Shown: piece after piece, positions 51,871-60,935 of the stretch
Position numbering within the stretch: position 1 is the stretch's first letter
How the letters are laid out: the number at the start of each line of letters is the position of its first letter
Assembly: GCA_029945945.1 (NCBI GenBank)
Contig: JAQSDM010000012.1
Location: forward strand, 248,001 to 312,000
Reading direction: 5' to 3'
DNA: 64,000 nt
Source: Algoriphagus sp.
GTDB taxonomy: Bacteria > Bacteroidota > Bacteroidia > Cytophagales > Cyclobacteriaceae
Notes under the pieces: generated by a model
Database searches by the model: none
What the model was told of the DNA's origin: nothing
The model's input: the letters and a program-made list of their open reading frames with translations, nothing else
Program-made: the position numbers and the translations under genes

Positions 51871-52948
51871 ATTATTATACATAGAAGATGAAGACTCAAG
51901 TTCTATAGTAGCAAATCTAGAAAAAAATGGCAATTTCATTGTTGAGACATGGAGTCCAGACAGTTTTGAGGAACTAGGGGATAAAATCAAAGGAAAGGAT
52001 TTGTTAATTATGGACTTTAGACTAACACATAGTAAGACTATTGTTGATGGTCCAGCATTTGCGCAAGCTTTAAGGACAAAGAACTCTACTATTCATATGA
52101 ATATACCTATGTTTCTTTTTTCTGTTGAAAATAACATAACTGATTATTACAAAGATTACACAAGTCAAGATTTATTTGATTTTTCAGTACCTAAGGGAGA
52201 ATACTTACTTCACTCAGATAAGTATAATGATAGAATGATCTCAATACTTGATGGCTATAAATGTATAATTAAATCAAAAAATGACTTGAAATTAATATTA
52301 GATATTAGTGAGGATTTTAAGAACGATAATTTGGACTATCGTATTGAATTCAGTTTATCTAAAAAACTTTTCTCCGAAGATGTTTATGCATTTTCAAGTT
52401 TCATTCACCATAATCTAATTAGGTCAATCGGTGTTCTTATCGGTCCTGACATGCTTTCAGCTAGGTTAGGAGTTTCACAAGAATCTGATGATTGGCCAGA
52501 ATTGTTAAGTCAGCTTGAAAACAAAAAGTATACTGGAATTTTCTCTAAAGTTTATGATAGATGGTGGACGGATAGCATTTCTGATTGGTTTAAAAGTCAA
52601 GATGAACAAAACAGATCACTAAGAAGACTAACCGCAGAAGATCGCGTTACTTCTATTATGAAAATTACAGGTTTACAGAAGTTAATGCCCCTTAAAAAAA
52701 TTCAAAAATCAAACTATTCGGCTATCAGTTCAAAATTTTGGACTATTTGTAAAGAAACGAAAATGCCTATTGATTATATAGATGGTTATGAGCTTTACGA
52801 TAGAGACCTATTTGTTTGGCAAGAACCTGAATATATCAGTTTTCTAGGTAAATCTTCTAAGCGTTACAGTAAGTATATTAAACCAAATGATCAGCAAAAG
52901 ATTGTGGCATTAGAAACTAAATTGAAAAAAGATGTGGGGAATAAGTAA
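51860..52948 (+). CDS. Receiver-domain protein with an unrecognised C-terminal domain
   Basis: The 362-residue protein starts in the last codons of the kinase gene (11-base overlap). Residues 1-115 are a receiver domain with all key residues: acidic pair Glu9/Asp10 (LLYIEDEDS), phospho-acceptor Asp52 (LLIMDFRL), Ser88 (FLFSVEN) and Lys112 (VPKGEYL). The remaining 240 residues (with SSFIHHNLIRSIGVLIGPDM, IFSKVYDRWWTDSISDWF and DGYELYDRDLFVWQEPEYIS) match no DNA-binding output domain I know, so the effector role is open. Confidence 0.85.
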   Translation: MAYKLLYIEDEDSSSIVANLEKNGNFIVETWSPDSFEELGDKIKGKDLLIMDFRLTHSKTIVDGPAFAQALRTKNSTIHMNIPMFLFSVENNITDYYKDYTSQDLFDFSVPKGEYLLHSDKYNDRMISILDGYKCIIKSKNDLKLILDISEDFKNDNLDYRIEFSLSKKLFSEDVYAFSSFIHHNLIRSIGVLIGPDMLSARLGVSQESDDWPELLSQLENKKYTGIFSKVYDRWWTDSISDWFKSQDEQNRSLRRLTAEDRVTSIMKITGLQKLMPLKKIQKSNYSAISSKFWTICKETKMPIDYIDGYELYDRDLFVWQEPEYISFLGKSSKRYSKYIKPNDQQKIVALETKLKKDVGNK

Positions 52949-53681
52949 CTTCTTAGCAGATTTAAAAATACTTAATCGAAAAATTAGGCTATATGATATT
53001 CCCATCCAATCTAATGAGTTAATAGAACTTGAGTCTGAATTAGAATGCAGAAATAATGAGGATATATCTCATGTCATAAAAGAAATTGAATTCACGTTAG
53101 ACGAATGTGTGTCTGGGACAATACCGACAGAAATTGTGTATTTCACATTTTACATGAGTTTAAATTTTGTTCTCAATTATAATTTGGACTTTGATAATCA
53201 AGATCCTTTTCATAACAATAAAATTAATTATAAAAATAATGACATAGATTCATATACTTTTCAATTAGAAATTGTCGCTATGAATCAGGATAGTGATGAG
53301 TTTTATAATTGTTGGCATTTAGATAGACATATTACTGGAGGAAATGTAAGTAAAGTAACTCATCCCTTTTACCATTTTCAAAATGGTGGAAACAGAATGG
53401 AAAAATATAATAATGATATTAAACTTACTGTTTTTACAAGTGCACCTAGGCTACCACACCCACCCATGGATTTGTTTCTTGCTTTTCATTTTGTAATAAC
53501 AAATTTCTACAATAAGAATTCTTTTTCAAATATTGCAGACCTGTTAAATGATGATGAGTATACCGAAATCATTGAGAATGCTCAAAAAAGAATGTGGAAA
53601 CCTTATTACTCAGCTTTTAATGGAGGTTCTCATACTCATTATTTAGTGCCTAATATCACTCCTTTATATACTGTTCATTAA
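52932..53681 (+). CDS. Unrecognised 249-residue protein of the candidate system
   Basis: It overlaps the receiver gene by 17 bases and the methylase gene by one. No signal peptide is present. Distinct conserved-looking motifs are NCWHLDRHITGG, THPFYHFQNGG and RLPHPPMDLFLAFHFV, with several His and Asp that could bind metal or nucleic acid. I recognise no family. Tight coupling on both sides indicates its dose is tied to the sensor and methylase. Confidence 0.75.
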   Translation: MWGISNFLADLKILNRKIRLYDIPIQSNELIELESELECRNNEDISHVIKEIEFTLDECVSGTIPTEIVYFTFYMSLNFVLNYNLDFDNQDPFHNNKINYKNNDIDSYTFQLEIVAMNQDSDEFYNCWHLDRHITGGNVSKVTHPFYHFQNGGNRMEKYNNDIKLTVFTSAPRLPHPPMDLFLAFHFVITNFYNKNSFSNIADLLNDDEYTEIIENAQKRMWKPYYSAFNGGSHTHYLVPNITPLYTVH

Positions 53682-55519
53682 TGAAGAGGGAGATACATAA
53701 ATATCTTAACACATACTCTTATGATGTGTTCAAAATAGACAAACTAATAGTTTCATCATTTTTGTATTCCAATAATTATTTTACTGTAAATAATAAACTT
53801 GTTTCTAGTTATTTAATTTCTAATGATGAGGAGGATTATAAAAGTGTTAAGGCTATTTTACAAATTAATCCTACAATAAGCTTTGAAAGCTTAGTCGAAT
53901 TATTTGAATTTGTTATTTCTCCAAAAGAAAAGATTGTAACTGGAGCTGTTTATACACCTAATTATATTAGAGAATACATTCTTGAAAACACACTTTCTAA
54001 TTATGAAAATGTTGATGAAATAACCATTTGCGATCCTGCTTGTGGTTGTGCAGGTTTTTTATCTAATGCAGCAAAAAAAATCAAGAACACAACAAATAAA
54101 ACATATTTTGAAATATTTAAAACCAACATTTTTGGTTTAGATTTACAAGAATACTCTGTTAGAAGATCAGAACTTTTACTCTCCTTATTATCAATTGTAG
54201 AAGGAGAAGATAATGAAATATTTGAATTCAATTTATTCAATGGTAATGCCCTAAACTTCGAATGGAATGAGAGTATTCTTGACTTCAAAGGATTTGATAT
54301 TGTTATTGGGAATCCTCCATATGTTTGCTCTCGAAATATAGATAAAGAAACGAAAGGATATTTAAAGTTGTGGGATGTTTGTTCATCAGGACATCCCGAT
54401 TTATACATTCCGTTTTTTGAAATAGGATTGACTATTCTTAAGCCTAATGGTTATTTAGGGTTCATTACAATGAACACTTTTTTTAAAAGTATCAATGGTA
54501 GAGCTTTAAGAGAGTATTTTAAAAATGAACAAAATGAATTTAAATTAATTGATTTCGGAGGTCAACAGGTCTTTCATTCAAAGTCAACATATACCTGTTT
54601 ATGTTTAATTAAAAAGGCAAAATCGGAATTCTTAGAATATTTCAAATTGGACATTCCCAATGACCTTGGCTCATCCAAAATAAAATTCAATAGAGTTCCT
54701 TATATTTTATTGGGTAGTTTGAATGGATGGAATCTTCAAGAAATGGAGATAATTAATAAAGTTGAATCAATTGGAACTCCTTTAGGTGAAAAATTCAAAA
54801 CTAGAAATGGAATTGCGACATTAAAAAATGACATCTTTATTTTTGATCCCATTTATGAAGATGATAAGTATTTCTACTTGCAAAATGGTAGCGTGTACCC
54901 AATTGAAAAAGATATTTGCAAAGAAATAATTAACCCTAATCGATTAACTAAGATTGATTCCATTGAACCTATAAAAAAGAAGATAATCTTCCCATATTAT
55001 CATGAGAACGATAATGTCAAACTAATTAAAGAAGCTACGTTTAAAAAATATTTCCCAAAAGCTTATAAATACTTAAGTTCAAAAAAAGATGTTCTAGCTA
55101 AAAGGGATAAAGGAAATGGGAAATATGAAAACTGGTTCGCTTATGGAAGAAATCAATCATTAGAAAAATTAAAACACAAGTTATTTTTCCCACATATAAC
55201 CCCACAAACCCCAAATTTTGTAGAAAGTCTTGATGAAAATCTTTTGTTTTACAATGGTATTGCACTTATAGGTGAGAATGAAAGAGACTTATTGTTTATG
55301 AAAAAAATATTGAGTTCAAGACTCTTTTGGTTTTACATAATCAATTCAAGTAAACCCTATGGTTCTGGATACTTTTCTCTGAGCAGAAACTACATTAAAA
55401 GATTTGGCATTTATGATTTTTCTGAAGATGAAATTAATCAACTGATTAATGAAGAAAATCAAGAGAAATTAGATGAATTTATTGAATCTAGTTATGGAAT
55501 TAAAAACCTATTTGAATAG
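53681..55519 (+). CDS. N6-adenine DNA methyltransferase (Eco57I/TaqI-like)
   Basis: The 612-residue protein has the SAM motif I ICDPACGCAGF (about 116-126), preceded by TGAVYTPNYIREYIL, and the catalytic motif IV FDIVIGNPPYV (NPPY at about 211-214). A C-terminal part (ISLIT..., GNGKYENWFAYGRNQ, FFPHITPQTPNFVES) resembles a TaqI-type target-recognition region. The first 85 residues lack an obvious nuclease motif, so this looks like a methylase alone rather than a type IIG fusion. It should methylate adenine within a specific site. The gene starts TAATG, one base overlapping the previous stop. Confidence 0.92.
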   Translation: MKREIHKYLNTYSYDVFKIDKLIVSSFLYSNNYFTVNNKLVSSYLISNDEEDYKSVKAILQINPTISFESLVELFEFVISPKEKIVTGAVYTPNYIREYILENTLSNYENVDEITICDPACGCAGFLSNAAKKIKNTTNKTYFEIFKTNIFGLDLQEYSVRRSELLLSLLSIVEGEDNEIFEFNLFNGNALNFEWNESILDFKGFDIVIGNPPYVCSRNIDKETKGYLKLWDVCSSGHPDLYIPFFEIGLTILKPNGYLGFITMNTFFKSINGRALREYFKNEQNEFKLIDFGGQQVFHSKSTYTCLCLIKKAKSEFLEYFKLDIPNDLGSSKIKFNRVPYILLGSLNGWNLQEMEIINKVESIGTPLGEKFKTRNGIATLKNDIFIFDPIYEDDKYFYLQNGSVYPIEKDICKEIINPNRLTKIDSIEPIKKKIIFPYYHENDNVKLIKEATFKKYFPKAYKYLSSKKDVLAKRDKGNGKYENWFAYGRNQSLEKLKHKLFFPHITPQTPNFVESLDENLLFYNGIALIGENERDLLFMKKILSSRLFWFYIINSSKPYGSGYFSLSRNYIKRFGIYDFSEDEINQLINEENQEKLDEFIESSYGIKNLFE

Positions 55520-55521
55520 AT

Positions 55522-55680
55522 ATGAAACTAAACAATCTAGATTATAATCTGAAACTTGAATTATTTGAATACACAAGATTCAAGTATGAGAATTCGGACA
55601 AACATCCCCCGTTTAGGCGTAGTCAGATAATTCTTGGGCCAGGGTGTAATTTGCCTGCCCTACTACCAAGCCAAGTCTAA
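55522..55680 (+). pseudogene. Truncated sixth gene of the operon
   Basis: Two bases after the methylase stop an ATG opens MKLNNLDYNLKLELFEYTRF with KYENSDK, then the text changes to GC-rich codons (HPPFRRSQIILGPG) unlike the rest of the operon and ends at 55680. The first 26 or so codons have the composition and spacing of an operon gene, and the switch at about 55605 looks like a deletion or recombination joint. A lost restriction endonuclease or effector would be the natural candidate. Confidence 0.6.
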
Positions 55681-55684
55681 ACTG

Positions 55685-55708
55685 CCCGCCGTAGCGGGTT
55701 GTTTTTTT
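55685..55708 (+). terminator. Intrinsic terminator after the truncated gene
   Basis: CCCGC and GCGGG (loop CGTA) are followed by TTGTTTTTTT. A second small hairpin (CCTAC-cgtt-GTAGG, 55743-55756) is downstream. Confidence 0.65.
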
Positions 55709-55870
55709 AACGCCTTGTCCTACCCAAATACCCTAATCATCCCCTACCGTTGTAGGAATGAATTGGTCTCCTAAAACTTTTACCAATAAACCATGGCTGG
55801 CTCTGTTTTCGAAGAAATTCTCCAATCTGGATCTTTGACTAACCTTGGCGAGTTTGGAACTCACGCCCTT

Positions 55871-58702
55871 CTATATTTCCTTCCTTATCAGCTGCACCGC
55901 ATCCAATCGAACTCTTGCTTTTTTCATCAGGTCAGACAAGGTGCTTCGCTCTTCCATAGCAGCCTGAATTTCGTCGGTCCGAATGTCTTTGTTCTTTTTT
56001 TGTAAGGAGGTCAGCCTATTGATTTCATGATCCAGCGTGCGTTTCATTCGCTCTAAACCCTTTTTTATTTCTTGAAAGCCCATTTCATCAGCTATTTCTG
56101 TCGCAGATGAAATCATAGCAGGCAGCATGGTTTCTACAAATGCATCATTTTCCAACAAGGCTTCTATGCTACCCGGCACTATGCTTTTGTTGAGCATGGC
56201 AACAGAATATCTGTCTGTGACTTCTTCTCCCATATGGTCCACCACAACTCTCAGCGGCGTATCAGCGAGGAAACGGTCTATGTCCATACGTTGCTTGCCA
56301 GCTGTTTCAAGCACAAAAATCAACTCAAGTAAAAGACCGGGACTGCCGGATCCCCGAATCAATCCACAACTCGCGCTACCAATAGTTGAGCTGAGCACCC
56401 TGTCGATGGCGCCGGTTGCCATGGGATGATCCCAGGTAATAAAGCTTACATCCTCCCTGCTGAGTGCTCGTTTCCGATCGAAGGTCGCCTGTATTCCTTC
56501 CCGCGGAATGGAGGGAAACACCTCAGCGCTGTAGGATGCAGGATGCAACAAGTACGTCCGGGCAGCAAGGTCTTCCATCTCAATGTCAAAAAACCGGAAG
56601 ACTTTTGTCAGATAAGTCTCTAGCGCTGGGTCATTATCTTCCGCCTGAATTTGAGCGATCAGTTTCTCTGCTACTTTCGGACGAAATGAATTCATCTCCA
56701 GCAATTTATCTCGCCCTTCGGCCAAGTTTTTCTTGAGTTCTTTTTGAAATTCAGCTGTTTCTGCAATCAACGCTTCTAATTCTGACTCAGCGGCTTCAAC
56801 TGATTGGTTATCGGCAATAGTGAGTAATCGCTTGCTGAATGATTTAGAGATGATATTTCCTCCTTCAAGATTGGTATTAAAAGCATCCAATCCTTCATGA
56901 AACCATCTGACAATGCGCTCTTGAGGGCTGCCAACCAGATAGGGAATGTAAATCGTAATATCCTCTTTCTGTCCTATCCGGTCCAGGCGGCCAATTCGCT
57001 GCTCCAGCAATTCGGGATGGAAAGGCATGTCAAATAGAATAAGATGATGGGCGAATTGAAAATTTCGACCCTCACTCCCTATTTCTGAGCAAAGGAGGAT
57101 TTGAGCACCCTCAGGCTCAGCAAACCAAGCTGCATTTCTATCCCGCTGTATAAGTGTCAGGTCCTCATGAAAAACGCTTGCTGTCAACTCAGGGAAATTA
57201 CTTAGAGCAGATTCCAATGCCAGCACCTTTTCCTTGGAAGTGCAGATCAAAAGTATCTTGGCCGAATCTAATTCCTCCATTTTCCCCACTAGCCATTTCA
57301 CTCGCGGATCTTCGTCAAACCAAAATTCCTGTTCAGATTTTGCTTCTGAACCAGTTGCCATATCTGCCGAAAATTCTTTTCGCAACCGATCAATCCATAG
57401 GGCTTGGTTTTCCCGCACCTGAATGGGAATCAGACGGGCTATACGGTTTGGAAATCCGCTCATAGCCAATCGGGTATTTCGAAATAAAACCCTGCCCGGG
57501 CCATGCTGATCCAGCAGATCTTCAATCAAATTGTGCTTTGCCAGTTCATCATTTTTCGCCAGTAAGGCAATTCTTTCTTTAGAGAAAATAGCTTCTAATT
57601 GGCTTTTTTCTTTCGCTTCCAATTCCTTGCCTGTCGATAGTTTTTCGACGAGAGCAGCAATGTCTTTTGTTCCTTCAGACTCGATGATGAAATCATCGTA
57701 TTTGTTGTACCGGTTGGGGTCAAGTAATCGAAGTCGGGCAAAATGACTTTCTACGCCCAATTGTTCCGGTGTAGCCGTAAGGAGTAGTAAGCCTTTGGCT
57801 ACCTGACTCAACAATTCCACAATACTATACTCGGGGCTTGCTTCCTCCACAGACCATTCGAGGTGATGCGCTTCGTCCACCACCAACATGTCCCAGCCAG
57901 CGGAAATGGCCTGTTGAGTTCTCTTTTTTGAACCTGCCAGAAACTCAATGCTACAAATAACCAGCTGATCGTCTAGAAAAGGATTTCCTTCGGGTGCACC
58001 TTTTTCAAGAGACGCACATCGTTTTTCATCGAAAATATTAAACCATAGGTTGAATCTTCGCAAGACCTCCACAAACCATTGGTGGATCAACGATTCGGGA
58101 ACAAGAATAAGCACCCTTGATATTCGTCCAGTGACCAACAAACGATGAAGAATCAGGCAAGCCTCAATGGTTTTTCCCAATCCAACCTGATCAGATAACA
58201 ACACACGGGGAGCAAACCGCGAACTCACCTCATGGGCGATATACAATTGATGGGGAATCAAATCTATTTTCCCCCCAACAAATCCATGTACCGGAGACGT
58301 TCTTCTTTGATAATTGTGAGTAAGCGTTTCCCTGCGCAGTGCAAATTTTTCAGGCGAATCAACATCCCCGGCAAACAATCGATCATCCACAGTATGCGAA
58401 GTAGATACGGCACCAAGCTCGGCCTCTCCCAACTCTCTGTCGTTCCCATAATAGACATACAGCCCATCTTTGAGTTCAACTTCTTCAATCAAAATGGATT
58501 GCCCATGTTGATCTACGATCGTATGACCTGGCTTAAAAATAGTTCGGAGCAAAGGAGCACTTTCTGATGAATACAGTCTCACTTCGTCGGCTATCGAAAA
58601 GGATATCCGAACCTTGCCTTTACTGACTTCGGTCACTATGCCTACTCCGAGCTCAGGCTCTCCGGAACTGGTATATCGTTGGTTAAGAAAGAATTCTCCC
58701 AT
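55871..58702 (-). CDS. rapA: RNA polymerase-associated ATPase RapA
   Basis: The 943-residue SNF2-family protein is very like the proteobacterial RapA throughout. The N-terminal Tudor-like part has FLNQRYTSSGEPELGVGIVT and LFKPGHT-type text, then DRLFAGDVDSPEKFALR. Walker A LLSDQVGLGKTIEA is at about 168-181, DEAH box at about 276-279 and GIIxxTATPEQLG-type text follows (LLLLTATPEQLGVESHF, ARLRLLDPNRYNKYDDF). RapA recycles stalled RNA polymerase. It is convergent with the A+T-rich operon, with balanced composition. Presence in a Bacteroidetes genome suggests transfer. Confidence 0.93.
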   Translation of the reverse strand: MGEFFLNQRYTSSGEPELGVGIVTEVSKGKVRISFSIADEVRLYSSESAPLLRTIFKPGHTIVDQHGQSILIEEVELKDGLYVYYGNDRELGEAELGAVSTSHTVDDRLFAGDVDSPEKFALRRETLTHNYQRRTSPVHGFVGGKIDLIPHQLYIAHEVSSRFAPRVLLSDQVGLGKTIEACLILHRLLVTGRISRVLILVPESLIHQWFVEVLRRFNLWFNIFDEKRCASLEKGAPEGNPFLDDQLVICSIEFLAGSKKRTQQAISAGWDMLVVDEAHHLEWSVEEASPEYSIVELLSQVAKGLLLLTATPEQLGVESHFARLRLLDPNRYNKYDDFIIESEGTKDIAALVEKLSTGKELEAKEKSQLEAIFSKERIALLAKNDELAKHNLIEDLLDQHGPGRVLFRNTRLAMSGFPNRIARLIPIQVRENQALWIDRLRKEFSADMATGSEAKSEQEFWFDEDPRVKWLVGKMEELDSAKILLICTSKEKVLALESALSNFPELTASVFHEDLTLIQRDRNAAWFAEPEGAQILLCSEIGSEGRNFQFAHHLILFDMPFHPELLEQRIGRLDRIGQKEDITIYIPYLVGSPQERIVRWFHEGLDAFNTNLEGGNIISKSFSKRLLTIADNQSVEAAESELEALIAETAEFQKELKKNLAEGRDKLLEMNSFRPKVAEKLIAQIQAEDNDPALETYLTKVFRFFDIEMEDLAARTYLLHPASYSAEVFPSIPREGIQATFDRKRALSREDVSFITWDHPMATGAIDRVLSSTIGSASCGLIRGSGSPGLLLELIFVLETAGKQRMDIDRFLADTPLRVVVDHMGEEVTDRYSVAMLNKSIVPGSIEALLENDAFVETMLPAMISSATEIADEMGFQEIKKGLERMKRTLDHEINRLTSLQKKNKDIRTDEIQAAMEERSTLSDLMKKARVRLDAVQLIRKEI

Positions 58703-59022
58703 GTATTAGGGTTCTAGTTTAGTTGATTAATATAATTCCCACCCAATACGATGATTCTTTTTGAGAAATAAAGTGATCGGGCAATTGGGCGATCCTATCC
58801 AACAGAGATGCCTTTAATTCCTTGCTGATAAGACACTTGAAAATAAAAAAGCAGCAGACTTGTGCTTTTCATTTTTTGGATGGAGACAAAGATAGTAGAA
58901 ATGAGCCAAGCTTTTGGATTGACTCGTCGGCTCGGTATAATCAGACCACCCTATTACAACCAGAAGGAGAATTATTAAAGAAAATCTCCAAATTGGAGTC
59001 TCAGACCAATCCAATATATCCC
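58703..59022. other. 320-base gap between divergent rapA and the cyclodeaminase-family gene
   Basis: No gene is supported. The frame of the next gene is open from 58822, but the added N-terminus is low-complexity and unlike the family. An AAAAGCA/TGCTTTT pair (about 58844-58868) could be a weak hairpin. Confidence 0.4.
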
Positions 59023-59988
59023 ATGCTTATAATACCTGATGAGGAGATCAAGGAGCTTTTAGGATACAAAAAACTGATTGAGGCACTTCGTGAAATTTTT
59101 CAGTCTGATTATACCATGCCCCTAAGGCACCATCATTTTTACAAAACGCCGGAGGGAGATGAAAACACGCTGATTCTTATGCCGGTTTGGAACACCAAAT
59201 ACATGGGCATGAAGCAGGTAACCGTGGCACCGGCAAATGCCAAGGATAATATGCCTTCTATTTTTGCTCAATATATTCTGAGCGATTCCAAAACGGGCGA
59301 ACCTTTGGCCATGATGAATGCCACTGAGCTGACGGCCCGAAGAACGGCTTGCACTTCCGCACTTGCCGCTTCTTACTTATGCAGGGAAGATGCGGAAAAT
59401 CTATTGATCGTTGGCGGCGGAAAAGTGGCTCAGCATCTTGTGCAGGCTCATTTGGCTGTACGGAACTTTAAAAAAATCAGTATATGGATGCGAAATACAG
59501 CTAAGATGGAAGCGTTTGTAGCGAGTTTGAACGATCAGGGAATCCTTGCAGAATCCGTTATTGATTTAGAAGAATCTGCTCGCCATGCAGACCTCATCGC
59601 TTGCGCCACACTTTCTAAAACTCCCATCATCAAAGGAGATTGGATCAAACCCGGAACACACCTTGATATGATAGGTTCCCATAAACCAACCACCCGTGAA
59701 ACCGACGATGACGCCATTCGCAAGAGCTCCATTTTTGTGGATTCACGTGCGGGTGCACTTCATGAAACAGGGGAACTTGCATTGCCTATTGCTGACGGGA
59801 TCATCACAGAAAAAGATGTCAAAGCTGACATCGTTGAATTGATCAAAGGCATTCACCCTGGAAGAACGTCGAGTGAAGAGATTACACTTTTCAAATCTGC
59901 AGGCCTGGCTATTGAAGACCTTGCAGCAGCGCTACTGGTTTATAAAAGCTATAATCGCCATCCCGGTGGATCAACTCCGAATCCATGA
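59023..59988 (+). CDS. Ornithine cyclodeaminase / mu-crystallin family protein
   Basis: From the ATG at 59023 the product is 321 residues, normal for the family, starting MLIIPDEEIKELLGYKKLIE. The Rossmann motif LLIVGGGKVAQHLVQ is central, preceded by MNATELTARRTACTSALAA (the conserved R-T-A segment). TPIIKGDWIKPGTHLDMIGS and the late HPGRTS segment complete it. Enzymes here make proline from ornithine or reduce ketimines/imino acids such as delta1-pyrroline-2-carboxylate. The true substrate is undecided. Confidence 0.9.
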   Translation: MLIIPDEEIKELLGYKKLIEALREIFQSDYTMPLRHHHFYKTPEGDENTLILMPVWNTKYMGMKQVTVAPANAKDNMPSIFAQYILSDSKTGEPLAMMNATELTARRTACTSALAASYLCREDAENLLIVGGGKVAQHLVQAHLAVRNFKKISIWMRNTAKMEAFVASLNDQGILAESVIDLEESARHADLIACATLSKTPIIKGDWIKPGTHLDMIGSHKPTTRETDDDAIRKSSIFVDSRAGALHETGELALPIADGIITEKDVKADIVELIKGIHPGRTSSEEITLFKSAGLAIEDLAAALLVYKSYNRHPGGSTPNP

Positions 59989-60257
59989 CTCGCTTCCATG
60001 GGATTGATGAAAAATCAGTAAGGAAAACTTCAAGGAAATCCTTGAATTCAGCTACCAACTGATCAGGTACTTTAATTAAAAAGGAGATTATCCCTCCCAT
60101 ATCCCGGAGTATTGTCTGGGAAAGGAATTTGAGGAAGAGTAACGAAAGAGCACAAAACCCGTTGACAAACGTATCATCCGGGAAAGTCAAAACTTGCCCT
60201 GGATCGATCCTCCATTGGATAGTCTGGAAGTATTGCGATCTAAATTAAAACTCCATC

Positions 60258-60623
60258 ATGAAGAATTCGATATCAGCAGACGAACGAATTGCAAAAATGA
60301 CCTTTGCCTCGGTCTATCCACACTACGTGGCCAAAGTAGAAAAAAAGGGCCGAACGATAGACGAGTTACATCAAGTGATCTCTTGGCTGACCGGATATTC
60401 AGAGAAAGAAATCCAAGGTCTGATTCAAGAGAAAGTCTCTTTTGCCGTGTTTTTTGAAAATGCCCAGATTCACCCCAATACCTCTCTGATCACTGGAATG
60501 ATCTGCGGCTATAGGATAGAAGAAATCGAGAACCCGCTGACCCAGCAAGTTCGGTATTTGGACAAACTGGTTGATGAATTGGCCAAGGGGAAAATGATGG
60601 AAAAGATCTTGAGAGTAGGGTAG
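60258..60623 (+). CDS. DUF2200 family protein
   Basis: The 121-residue protein matches DUF2200: RIAKMTFASVYPHYVAKVEK, TIDELHQVISWLTGYSEKEI, VSFAVFFENAQIHPNTSLIT and CGYRIEEIENPLTQQVRYLD. Function is unknown; the fold is thought to be helical. The 269 bases before it (59989-60257) hold a degenerate-looking stretch without a gene I can support. Confidence 0.92.
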   Translation: MKNSISADERIAKMTFASVYPHYVAKVEKKGRTIDELHQVISWLTGYSEKEIQGLIQEKVSFAVFFENAQIHPNTSLITGMICGYRIEEIENPLTQQVRYLDKLVDELAKGKMMEKILRVG

Positions 60624-60935
60624 AAATGGGACATCCATTTACTCAACTTTTCGAATACCTACAAATTCTATGTGAGCAATTCAATTTTTTGTGATTAGCC
60701 TAATTGCTAGCGCATATGATTCCCCAAAGTTACCCACCTTAATGGTTCAACGGAACTTATCCAGCCTAATCCATTAGATCTTAAACCCAGAAACGGGTCT
60801 TTCATTTTTTAAACTTTTTCAAGATAAAATTCTGTATCTGCTGGCTTATTCGGAATTTGTTTCTTTAAATCAATCGATTATATTAGGAAAGCCTTTTTAT
60901 TAGTTTTTTCCCAGCCTCCTTAAAATCCAAATCCT
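60624..60935. other. 312-base gap before the quinoprotein gene
   Basis: No gene is visible. A weak hairpin ACCC/GGGT followed by a T-rich tract (60785-60812) may end the DUF2200 transcript; the remainder is A+T-rich and may hold the promoter of the next gene. Confidence 0.4.

Noticed and set aside
49321..58702. Methylase plus SNF2-type ATPase as a DISARM locus
   Set aside because: The SNF2 protein is a full RapA on the opposite strand with its own composition, and no drmA, drmB or drmC-like gene is present.
58822..59022. 67-residue N-terminal extension of the ornithine cyclodeaminase-like protein
   Set aside because: Family members begin at the MLIIPDEEIKELL equivalent (59023); the added text is low-complexity.
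59909..60190. Minus-strand 93-codon frame between the cyclodeaminase-family and DUF2200 genes
   Set aside because: It overlaps the end of the cyclodeaminase gene, has no family resemblance and no start context.
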